This document shows positions 7,569-14,097 of a stretch of 43,825 nucleotides of DNA, piece by piece. Position 1 is the stretch's first letter. Every line of letters begins with the position of its first letter. Both the position numbers and the translations under genes were made by a program. Source of the DNA: CAZCEC01 sp964497615 (GTDB lineage Bacteria; Chloroflexota; Anaerolineae; Anaerolineales; UBA6663); NCBI GenBank assembly GCA_964497615.1, contig CAZCEC010000055.1, positions 1 through 43,825 of the forward strand, read 5' to 3'. The notes beneath the pieces are model-generated. The model was given only the letters and a program-made list of their open reading frames with translations. It made no database searches and was not told where the DNA came from.

Positions 7569-8348
7569 TTAGCTTTTGCCAGGCTTGAGGGCGCGCGTCG
7601 CCACATACGTCGGCATGTGCTTGCCGGCGGGGTGGTCGTTGTGGCGGTCCTCGTACAGGCCGATGAGGACGAAGCCAGCATCGAGCTGGCCGCCGATCTG
7701 GTCGGTGAGGGTGTGGCTCCACTCGACGGGCAGGCCGCGGGCGGTGTAGGCGGCCAACTCGTCGGGGCTGAGGCTGTCCACGTCCGAGTAAGGTATTCGA
7801 TGGCGGACGATCAACTCGCCCCGGTCGGCGGCGTCGTAGTCGAAGATGTAAAAGGCGGGGTTCATGACGCCCGCCAGCAGCGCGCCGCCGGGCCGCAGGA
7901 CGCGGTAGGCCTCGCGCCACACCGGGCGCACGTCGGGGATGAACAGGTTCGACACGGGATGGACGATGAGATCAAAGCTCTCATCCGCGAAGACGGACAG
8001 GTCGCGCATGTCGCCTTCGACGGTCGTGATGGTCAGGCCGTCGCGGTCGGCGACGAGGCGGTCCTGCGCCAGTTGGCGGGGCGAGTTGTCGAAGACGGTG
8101 ACGACGGCGCCGGCCGCCGCCAGCACCGGCCCCTGCTGCCCGCCGCCGGAGGCCAGGCAGAGCACGTCCTGGCCGGACAGGTCAGCGGGGAACCAATCGC
8201 GCGGGATGGGCTTGTTCTCGGTCAGGACGATGGACCAATCGCCCTGGCGGGCCCGGGCGATGATCTCGGGGGTGACAGGGCGCGTCCAGGGATTGCCGGA
8301 TTCGACTTCGCGGTCCCAGGCGGCTTGGTTGTACTGGCGAATGTCCAT
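7569..8348 (-). CDS. Class I SAM-dependent methyltransferase
   Basis: A 259-residue soluble protein. It begins with MDIRQYNQAAWD, common in a subgroup of small-molecule methyltransferases. The SAM-binding motif is VLCLASGGGQQG (about 62-73), followed by VTVFDNSPRQL, VEGDMRDL and the post-I motif FDLIVHPVSN. YRVLRPGGALLAG is the usual strand-4/5 signature. A GGAG ribosome site lies about 10 bases before the ATG. The substrate cannot be deduced. No partner gene is coupled to it. Confidence 0.85.
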   Translation of the reverse strand: MDIRQYNQAAWDREVESGNPWTRPVTPEIIARARQGDWSIVLTENKPIPRDWFPADLSGQDVLCLASGGGQQGPVLAAAGAVVTVFDNSPRQLAQDRLVADRDGLTITTVEGDMRDLSVFADESFDLIVHPVSNLFIPDVRPVWREAYRVLRPGGALLAGVMNPAFYIFDYDAADRGELIVRHRIPYSDVDSLSPDELAAYTARGLPVEWSHTLTDQIGGQLDAGFVLIGLYEDRHNDHPAGKHMPTYVATRALKPGKS

Positions 8349-8386
8349 GATTACTCCGCGGCGAGACAGCCCGAGACCTCGCCCTC

Positions 8387-8470
8387 ACCCCGACCCTCTC
8401 CCTCCAGGAGAGGGAGCAACTCCGCCACTGTGCCCCCCTCTCCCAGCGGGAGAGGGGCCGGGGTGAGGGA
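8387..8470. repeat. CCCTCTCC hairpin repeats
   Basis: Two hairpins, CCCTCTCC-CTCCA-GGAGAGGG near 8394 and CCCCTCTCCC-AGC-GGGAGAGGGG near 8437, in a CCTCACCCC...GGGGTGAGG frame. Related hairpins occur at 23871, 23957, 30168 and 30790. The type is common between genes of many bacteria and may act in transcript ends. Confidence 0.8.
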
Positions 8471-8481
8471 GAACTGCGCGG

Positions 8482-9036
8482 TTACAACCTCGGCAGCACG
8501 ATCCGCTCCTGCTTCTGGTACTTGCCCTTCTTGTCAGCGTACGACACGTCGCACTCCTCGTCGGCTTCGAAGAACAGCACCTGGGCGATGCCTTCGTTGG
8601 AGTAGACCTTGGCCGGCAGCGGCGTGGTGTTGGAGATTTCCAGGGTGACGTAGCCCTCCCACTCCGGCTCGAAGGGAGTCACATTGACGATCAGGCCGCA
8701 GCGGGCGTAGCTACTTTTACCCAAACACACCGTTAAGACTTTGCGCGGGATGCGGAAGTATTCCACCGTGCGGGCCAGGACGAAGGAGTTGGGCGGGATG
8801 ATGCACACGTCGCCCTTATAGTCCACCATGGACTTGGGGTCGAAGTTCTTGGGGTCCACGACGGCGGAGAAGACGTTGGTGAAGATTTTGTACTCGTCGG
8901 CGACGCGGATGTCGTAGCCGTAGGACGAGACGCCGTAGGAGATGACGCCCTGGCGCACCTGCCCCGGCTCGTAAGGCTCGATCATGCGCTGCTCGCGCGC
9001 CATCTTGGTGATCCAGTGGTCGGGTTTCAGGCCCAT
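8482..9036 (-). CDS. dcd: dCTP deaminase
   Basis: A 184-residue protein matching the Dcd family over its whole length. Typical segments are QGVISYGVSSYGYDIRV, ELFxx-like CIIPPNSFVLARTVEYF, GKSSYARCGLIVN, and the active-site region EPEWEGYVTLEISN with the catalytic Glu. The C-terminal tail SYADKKGKYQKQ closes over the nucleotide in known structures. The enzyme removes the amino group of dCTP to give dUTP for dTMP synthesis; bifunctional members also hydrolyse dUTP. Which activity applies is not clear from sequence. A strong ribosome site (AAGGAG) precedes the ATG. Confidence 0.95.
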   Translation of the reverse strand: MGLKPDHWITKMAREQRMIEPYEPGQVRQGVISYGVSSYGYDIRVADEYKIFTNVFSAVVDPKNFDPKSMVDYKGDVCIIPPNSFVLARTVEYFRIPRKVLTVCLGKSSYARCGLIVNVTPFEPEWEGYVTLEISNTTPLPAKVYSNEGIAQVLFFEADEECDVSYADKKGKYQKQERIVLPRL

Positions 9037-9057
9037 GGGTGCTCCTTACATGAGAGA

Positions 9058-9085
9058 AAGAGAAAGAGAAAGAGAGAAAGAAAGC
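9058..9085. repeat. Purine simple repeat (GAGAAA)n
   Basis: An almost pure purine run on the plus strand (AAAGAGAAAGAGAAAGAGAG and on) fills the short gap between the start of dcd and the end of the FAH-fold gene. It is pyrimidine-only on the coding strand. Confidence 0.85.
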
Positions 9086-9086
9086 G

Positions 9087-9848
9087 TCAGGGTTCGGCGA
9101 TGACGGGATTGCGGAGCACCCCGATGCTCTCGATGCTGACTTCCAGCACGTCCCCGGCGGCCAGCGCCTGCCCGCCCTCGGGCGCGCCCATGAGGATCAG
9201 GTCGCCGGGGTCGAGGGTCATGGCGGCGGAGACGAAGGCCACCACCTGCGGCACGGTGAAGAGCATGTCGTGGGTGGAGGCGAGTTGGCGGGTGACGCCA
9301 TTGACGCTGCCGCTGATGACCAGTTCCACCGGGTCGATGTGCGTGGCGATGGCAGGGCCGAGCGGCAGAAAGGTATCGAAGCTGACGGCCCGCGTCCAGG
9401 AGCCGTCCAGGTCGGCCACGTCCACGGCGGCCAGGTCGTTGGCGCAGGTGAAGCCGAGGATGTGGCGGTCGGCCTCGTCGGGGCTGATCTGCCGGCCGCG
9501 CCGGCCGATGACGACGGCCAGGCACGCGCCGGGCTGCACGTCCTGGGCGGTGGCGGGCAGGCGCACCGTCTCGCCCGCGCCGATGAGGGTGCTGGGGGCC
9601 TTGAGGCGCAGGGGCGGCAGGTCCGGCCGGGGCAGGCCGAGGTCGCGCAGGCGGCCGAGGAAGTTGTGGGTGACGGTGACGATCTTGCTGGGGGTGACGG
9701 GCGGCAAGAGCGTGACTTCGCCCAGGTGGGCCACCGGCCCGCCGCGGATGAAGTCGCCGAAGATGTCGCCGGAGACGCTGCCGATGGTCTCGCCTTCAAG
9801 GTAGCCGTATTGGACGGCGAGGTCTTTTTCGTAGCGGACGAGATACAT
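9087..9848 (-). CDS. FAH-fold protein with altered metal site
   Basis: A 253-residue member of the fumarylacetoacetate hydrolase family by fold signatures: VIGRRGRQISPDEA, GFTCANDLAA, SFDTFLPLGP, VNGVTRQLASTHDMLF and LDPGDLILMGAPEG. The family normally binds Mg or Ca through a Glu-x-Glu pair just before the VVIG strand. Here the positions read Gly107-Ala-Cys109 (PGACLAVVIG). The Lys in the usual GKSFDT motif is Val155 (RAVSFDT). Asp138 is kept. The protein is therefore probably inactive as a classical FAH hydrolase or uses another chemistry. Length is normal and the frame intact, so selection for some function seems likely. It follows sthA and precedes dcd. Confidence 0.8.
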   Translation of the reverse strand: MYLVRYEKDLAVQYGYLEGETIGSVSGDIFGDFIRGGPVAHLGEVTLLPPVTPSKIVTVTHNFLGRLRDLGLPRPDLPPLRLKAPSTLIGAGETVRLPATAQDVQPGACLAVVIGRRGRQISPDEADRHILGFTCANDLAAVDVADLDGSWTRAVSFDTFLPLGPAIATHIDPVELVISGSVNGVTRQLASTHDMLFTVPQVVAFVSAAMTLDPGDLILMGAPEGGQALAAGDVLEVSIESIGVLRNPVIAEP

Positions 9849-9851
9849 GGG

Positions 9852-9915
9852 GAAGGATGAAGGATGAAGGATGAATTATGAAGCGTTCATCCTTCATCCT
9901 TCATAATTCATCCTT
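9852..9915. terminator. Inverted GAAGGATGA repeat between sthA and the FAH-fold gene
   Basis: AAGGATGAATTATGAAG (9867-9883) is the exact reverse complement of CTTCATAATTCATCCTT (9899-9915), giving a 17-bp stem. The right arm overlaps the last codons of sthA. There is no T-run, so it may be a repeat rather than a true terminator. The same GAAGGAT units occur at 35530-35625. Confidence 0.6.
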
Positions 9916-11299
9916 TGTTGAGTCCGTCGAGCGCGGCCACGCGGTACGCGTCCGACAGGGTGGGATAGTTGTAGACGGCGCCGACGAAGGTATCCAGCCC
10001 CCCGCCCTGCGCCAGGACGAACACGCCCAGGTGCACGAGTTCGGCGGCGCCTTCGCACATCACGTGCACCCCCAGCAGGCGCCGGTCGTCCGGGGCGAAG
10101 AGCAGCTTCAGCAGGCCGACCGTGTCGCCGGTGATCTGGGCGCGGGCGTTGTGCTCCAGCTCGGCGCGGCCCACGCGGTAGGCGAGGCCCTGCGCCTGGC
10201 AGGCTTCCTCGCTCAGCCCGGCCATGGCGATCTCCGGGATGGTGTAGACCGAGAGGGGATAGACGCGGGCCAGCGCCTCGGACGGCTGGGCGAAGGCGTG
10301 GGTCATGGCGACGCGCGCCTGCTCCATGGCGGTGGAGGCCAGCGCCGGGAAGCCCACCACGTCCCCGGCGGCGTAGATGTGGGGCACGCTGCTTTGGTAG
10401 TGGGTGTTGACGGCGATTTGCCCGCCGGGGTTGACGCGCACGCCGATCTCGTCCAGCCCCAGGCCGGCCACGTTGCCCACGCGGCCCACGGCCACCAGCA
10501 CCGTGTCCGCCGCCAGGGTCATACCGGTGCTGAGGCCCAGGCGCACGCCCGTCTCGCCCAGGTCCAGCCCGGTGACGTCGGCGTTGACGACGACGCGCAG
10601 GCCGCGCTTCTCGACGGTGCGGTGCCAGCGGGCGGCCAGCTCGCCATCCACAAAGCCCAGCACCCGGTCGCGCGCCTCCACCAGGGTGACGGACACGCCC
10701 AGGGCGGTGAACATGGAGGCGAACTCGCTGCCGATGACGCCGCCGCCGATGACGGCCAGCGAGGCGGGCAGGCGGTCGAGGGAGAGAATCGAGTCCGAGT
10801 CGTGGATGCGGGGATGATCGAAGGGGAACAGGGACGGATGGGCGGGCGCGGCGCCGGTGCCGATCAGGATGACATCGCCGGTGAGGGTGGATTCGACCGG
10901 GTCCAGCTCGGTCTCGCGGACGACGACGACGGTGTGCGGATCGGCGAAGCGCGCCTGGCCGCGCACGACGCGAATATTAAAGCGCTCCAGGTTGCGCTGG
11001 ATGGGTCCCCAGGCGGCCTCGACGGCGACGTGCTTGTGGTACATGAGGTCGTCCAGCCGCAGGTCGGGGCGCAGGGAGAGGGTGACGCCGGCCAGTTCGC
11101 GCTGGCGCAGGGCGGCCAGGGTGACGGCGGCTTCGCGCAGGAGCTTGGAGGGCATGGTGCCGGTGCTGAGGCCGGTGCCGCCGAGGTAGGGCTCGCGCTC
11201 GACGAGGGCCACTTGCTTGCCGAGGGCGGCGGCCTGGATGGCGGCCTGCGCGCCGGCCGGGCCGGAGCCGATGACGACGAGGTCGAAGTGTTCGGGCAT
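9908..11299 (-). CDS. sthA: SthA-like pyridine nucleotide-disulfide oxidoreductase
   Basis: A 463-residue flavoprotein. The FAD motif is VVIGSGPAGAQAA (8-20), the NAD(P) motif VIGGGVIGSEFASMF, and the second FAD motif includes IYAAGDVVGFPAL. The C-terminus VYNYPTLSDAYRVAALDGLN is the hallmark of soluble Si-specific NAD(P) transhydrogenases, which balance NADPH and NADH. The redox-active Cys pair of lipoamide dehydrogenases is absent: the site reads GGTGLSTGTMPSK (40-52), with Gly43 and Thr48. E. coli SthA keeps the first Cys; here neither is present, which rules out disulfide chemistry and supports direct hydride transfer. The start is unambiguous. Confidence 0.82.
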   Translation of the reverse strand: MPEHFDLVVIGSGPAGAQAAIQAAALGKQVALVEREPYLGGTGLSTGTMPSKLLREAAVTLAALRQRELAGVTLSLRPDLRLDDLMYHKHVAVEAAWGPIQRNLERFNIRVVRGQARFADPHTVVVVRETELDPVESTLTGDVILIGTGAAPAHPSLFPFDHPRIHDSDSILSLDRLPASLAVIGGGVIGSEFASMFTALGVSVTLVEARDRVLGFVDGELAARWHRTVEKRGLRVVVNADVTGLDLGETGVRLGLSTGMTLAADTVLVAVGRVGNVAGLGLDEIGVRVNPGGQIAVNTHYQSSVPHIYAAGDVVGFPALASTAMEQARVAMTHAFAQPSEALARVYPLSVYTIPEIAMAGLSEEACQAQGLAYRVGRAELEHNARAQITGDTVGLLKLLFAPDDRRLLGVHVMCEGAAELVHLGVFVLAQGGGLDTFVGAVYNYPTLSDAYRVAALDGLNKG

Positions 11300-11648
11300 G
11301 GGTCACTCGCGGGTTAGCGGTCGGGCCGGAAGTGTACCGTGGGAGGGCGGGAGGCGCAAAGAGCAGAAATAGGGGAAATGAAGGAAATCAAGTAAAGGGG
11401 CGATGGGGGCGGGGGTGTGAAAGTGTGGAAGTTTGGAAGTGGAACGTGGGCGCGCATGCGTGTTAGTGCGTCCGGCGACGCGCCCGGCGTGTGTGGCATG
11501 CGCCATGGCGCTAACCATCTGTGTTGAGAAGGGCTGAGACTCCCGCTACACCTTGTCTCGTTGTATACTGCCGCGGGTTAAGCAGAACCGCCCCTACCTG
11601 TGGGCAAGGGCGGCTCGGGGCACGGCGCCGAGGCGCTGTGTCTGTGCA
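11300..11648. other. Intergenic stretch with simple repeats and a small hairpin
   Basis: G/T-rich strings near 11410-11450 match the repeat family at 2781 and 13600. ACCGCCC near 11587 can pair with GGGCGGC near 11609. No gene is seen. Confidence 0.55.
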
Positions 11649-11684
11649 ATTGGGATATTACACGATACCGTGATATATGCCAAT
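11649..11684. promoter_or_regulatory. 36-bp imperfect dyad upstream of two membrane-protein genes
   Basis: ATTGGGATATTACACG (11649-11664) and CGTGATATATGCCAAT (11669-11684) are inverted copies matching at 13 of 16 positions, around the spacer ATAC. It ends 76 bp before the first start codon of the cassette. Size and AT-rich arms fit an operator for a dimeric regulator. No regulator gene lies next to it. Confidence 0.55.
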
Positions 11685-11760
11685 AGACCGCTCGTTCGCG
11701 GCGCCGTGTCCCCTGCTCGACCAAGATAAACCCGCAGCAACATCTAGCAGGAAGGTGCCT

Positions 11761-11937
11761 ATGGATATCGCATCCGGGTGGCTGCCTTGGCTGTTGAGCG
11801 TTGCGGTTGGCGTTGGGCAGGTGTCGGCAGTCATCGGGATCGTGGCGGTGCTGAACGCGCTCACCGGACACGATAACCAGGCTGAGGCGCCTCCCACAGC
11901 CAAGCTGCGGCGGTCACGGCGGCAGCGCAAGAAGTAG
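11761..11937 (+). CDS. Small single-span membrane protein with basic tail
   Basis: A 58-residue protein. The ATG at 11761 is chosen because GGAAGG lies just before it; an upstream ATG at 11677 lacks a ribosome site. Residues about 8-37 (WLPWLLSVAVGVGQVSAVIG and on) form one hydrophobic span. The end is strongly basic (KLRRSRRQRKK). The basic end should stay in the cytoplasm. No family is recognised. The next gene, also a membrane protein, begins 62 bp downstream on the same strand, so the two probably form one transcript. Both look different in base use from neighbours, suggesting transfer. Confidence 0.6.
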   Translation: MDIASGWLPWLLSVAVGVGQVSAVIGIVAVLNALTGHDNQAEAPPTAKLRRSRRQRKK

Positions 11938-11999
11938 TCAGTCGCAGGACCAGGCCGGCGGCCCACAGCGCCGGCCAATCTGTCTGACAGGAGGGGTAA

Positions 12000-12665
12000 A
12001 TGAAACGCTGGCTGGCACGCGAGTGGGGCTATGTTGTTGTCGTAGTTGCCTTGGTTGTAGCAGTAGCAGGGCTGGTCATCATTGGCGCCGACCCAGCCAT
12101 GCAGCAGGTGAGCACGATCTTGAGTGTGCTGATTGGTGGCCTAAGCGCTTCGCTGTTGCAGGCCATAGGTCAGGCAAGGGAGCGAGCGGCGAGGCGTGAA
12201 GAGAGCATGTTGGAGGCAAGGCGAAGGCTAGTCTTGGAGCGCCAATCAAGTGCTAGAAAGCACTTGATTGAGTGCGTTTCTGGTGCGACGTTGATTTCGC
12301 GGCAGGTCGCGCTCGCGGTTGGCTCTTACCAGCGTTTTTCCAATTCCGAGTCCGGTCCACGGTTGTTGACAGAGCAACTTCGTAAGATATACGACACGTT
12401 GGAAGGTGGCCTGGGAAGTGTTGAAGGATCTGCCATTCTTGCAACGGCGCAGGACCGACGTGTAACTGAGCTCTTTGGCAAGTTTGACAACGAGTATCGG
12501 GATTTCATTGGGTATATGGGTTCGAAGGTGACGACTACAGCAGTTGACGTAGACGTAGATCAGTACATCAACGAATCGGCAAAAAAGGAAAGTCAGTTGA
12601 CTGTGACGCTTGGAAAGTTGCTCCAGTTGCTAGACGACCAGGCTGTTGACCTTGACACACGCTAG
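12000..12665 (+). CDS. Membrane-anchored protein with cytoplasmic helical domain, unknown function
   Basis: A 221-residue protein with a strong ribosome site (AGGAGGGG) before the ATG. Two hydrophobic segments are near the N-terminus (about 10-31 and 36-55), followed by a charged helix ERAARREESMLEARRRLVLE and a mostly helical domain to residue 221. No motif of a known enzyme is visible. The codons are richer in A/T than in the surrounding genes, for instance in the segment 12470-12640. Together with the small membrane protein upstream it forms a two-gene cassette preceded by a large dyad. A role in signalling or defence is possible but not shown. Confidence 0.75.
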   Translation: MKRWLAREWGYVVVVVALVVAVAGLVIIGADPAMQQVSTILSVLIGGLSASLLQAIGQARERAARREESMLEARRRLVLERQSSARKHLIECVSGATLISRQVALAVGSYQRFSNSESGPRLLTEQLRKIYDTLEGGLGSVEGSAILATAQDRRVTELFGKFDNEYRDFIGYMGSKVTTTAVDVDVDQYINESAKKESQLTVTLGKLLQLLDDQAVDLDTR

Positions 12666-12865
12666 TTTGGTTTCGACACGCCACCCAGGCCCCATGGCTT
12701 GGGCTTTTGGTTTTCCCCTTCAGTACAGCAACGTTGGTTGCCATTCGTCGCTAGGTCACGCGGTATGCCAATCCACACGAGCCGGACACAGCGAGAGAAC
12801 GCGTAGGGTATATGTGAAATGGGATTCGTGCCAGGGTACACGTGAACGAATGAGACCGAATGACT

Positions 12866-12899
12866 TCTCTCCGCGCTCTCCGCGTGCTCCGCGGTGAGA
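12866..12899. repeat. CTCTCCGCG/CTCCGCGGTGAGA dispersed repeat
   Basis: CTCCGCGTGCTCCGCGGTGA near 12878. Its reverse complement occurs several times inside the CYTH-CHAD gene at 20005-20121, where it is translated. The rest of the 12666-12913 gap shows nothing further. Confidence 0.8.
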
Positions 12900-12913
12900 G
12901 ATTGCAGCGCAGG

Positions 12914-13588
12914 CTAGGATGTCTTGCGCGCGAAGGCCAGATCGTACTCCTCCTGCCACGGCAGCACCTCCACCTGCGCCAGGGGCAGCGCGGCCAGCAG
13001 GCGCTGGAAGGCGGGGCGGGTGAAGGTCTTGCCGGGCATCAGGCGGGCCTGGAGGCCGATGCGGTTGGTGACCAACAGGATGCCGCCGGGGCGCAGGACG
13101 CGCACGCACTCCCGCAGCGCGGCGCGGGCGTCGGGCAGGAACTCCAGGGCCTCCAGGCAGGCCACGGCGTGGAACGCGGCATCGGCGAAGGGCAGAGTGT
13201 CCGCCGGGGCGCGGAGCCAGGCGGCGCGGCCGGGCCAGGGGTCGAGGCGCGGGCGACCCTGGCGCAGCATCCGGGCAGAGAGATCGAGGTTGATGACGAA
13301 GCCGTCAAAGGCGATCTGGGGGAGCAGGGCGCGGGCGAGGCGGCTGGTGCCGCAGGCCACGTCCAGCACCAGGGGGAGGGGCACCTCGGCCAGCAGTTCG
13401 GCGAGGGGCAGGCCGAGGGTGCCAGCTTCGACTTCGGGGTCGAACTGCTTGATGCGGTCGTAGCGCGGCGCGACCAGGTCGTACAGCCACACCACCACGC
13501 GCGCCCCCAGGTGCGCGCCCTCGGCGAGGACGAACTGCCAGTAGAGGAGGGCCGCCAATATTATCAGCGCGGCGACGACATAGGGCAT
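12914..13588 (-). CDS. Membrane-anchored class I methyltransferase
   Basis: A 224-residue protein. The start at 13588 places the hydrophobic helix YVVAALIILAALLYWQFVL at the very N-terminus; the frame continues upstream only through repeat DNA. The SAM motif is LVLDVACGTSRLA, followed by NLDLSARML, LPFADAAFHAVACLEALEF and VLRPGGILLVTNRIG. The segment VWLYDLVAPRYDRIKQF is often seen in quinone or lipid methyltransferases. The anchor suggests a membrane lipid or quinone substrate, but this is inference. Confidence 0.82.
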   Translation of the reverse strand: MPYVVAALIILAALLYWQFVLAEGAHLGARVVVWLYDLVAPRYDRIKQFDPEVEAGTLGLPLAELLAEVPLPLVLDVACGTSRLARALLPQIAFDGFVINLDLSARMLRQGRPRLDPWPGRAAWLRAPADTLPFADAAFHAVACLEALEFLPDARAALRECVRVLRPGGILLVTNRIGLQARLMPGKTFTRPAFQRLLAALPLAQVEVLPWQEEYDLAFARKTS

Positions 13589-13591
13589 GGA

Positions 13592-13655
13592 CGCGATTGT
13601 GGGGGTGTGGGGGTGTGGGAGTGGCGAAGCACTCCCACACTCCCACACCCCGATA
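13592..13655. terminator. Long G/T-rich inverted repeat between methyltransferase and RidA genes
   Basis: GTGTGGGAGT (13613-13622) pairs perfectly with ACTCCCACAC (13631-13640) around an 8-base loop. The stem extends outward for about 11 more pairs with one mismatch. No T-run is present. The GTGGGGGTGT units match the coding repeat at 2781. Confidence 0.6.
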
Positions 13656-14069
13656 CTATCCCTCCACCCACCGCCAGCCGCCGGTCGTCACCAGGGCTTC
13701 CACTTCGACCTCCACCATCATGGCCGGGTCGATCAGGCGCTGGACTTCGACCATGGTGCAGACGGGGCGGATGTGGCCGAGGGCTTCGTTGTGGGCGCGG
13801 CCGTACTCTTCCCAGCGGCTTATGTCGGTGACGTACAGGCGCACGCGCAGCACGTCTTTAAGGTTCGCGCCGGCCAGCCCCAGGGCGCGCTCGACGTTCT
13901 GGAGCGCGACGACGGTCTGCTGGTAGGCGTCGCCGGGGGCCTGGACGCTGCCGTCGGGGCCGGTGGCGGTGGTGCCGGAGAGATAGACGGTATCGCCGAC
14001 GCGGACGGCGCGGGCATAGCCCACCTGCGCTTCCCAGGGCGTGCCGGTGGTGATGATGGTTCGGGACAT
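13656..14069 (-). CDS. RidA/YjgF-family protein lacking the catalytic Arg
   Basis: A 137-residue Rid protein. The start at 14069 is supported by a TTGGAGG ribosome site; a longer frame reaches into the ABC gene. Family marks are VYLSGTTATGPDG, NVERALGLAGANLKDVLRV and VEVEALV. In active RidA the motif PAR(S/T)xVEV holds the Arg that binds the imine acid; here it reads RPVCTMVEV, with Cys104 in that place. This is typical of other Rid subgroups with untested activity. The gene lies 28 bp after the importer ATPase on the same strand and may be cotranscribed. Confidence 0.87.
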   Translation of the reverse strand: MSRTIITTGTPWEAQVGYARAVRVGDTVYLSGTTATGPDGSVQAPGDAYQQTVVALQNVERALGLAGANLKDVLRVRLYVTDISRWEEYGRAHNEALGHIRPVCTMVEVQRLIDPAMMVEVEVEALVTTGGWRWVEG

Positions 14070-14097
14070 ATGGCCTCCAAGACAATCGGGCTGCCCG

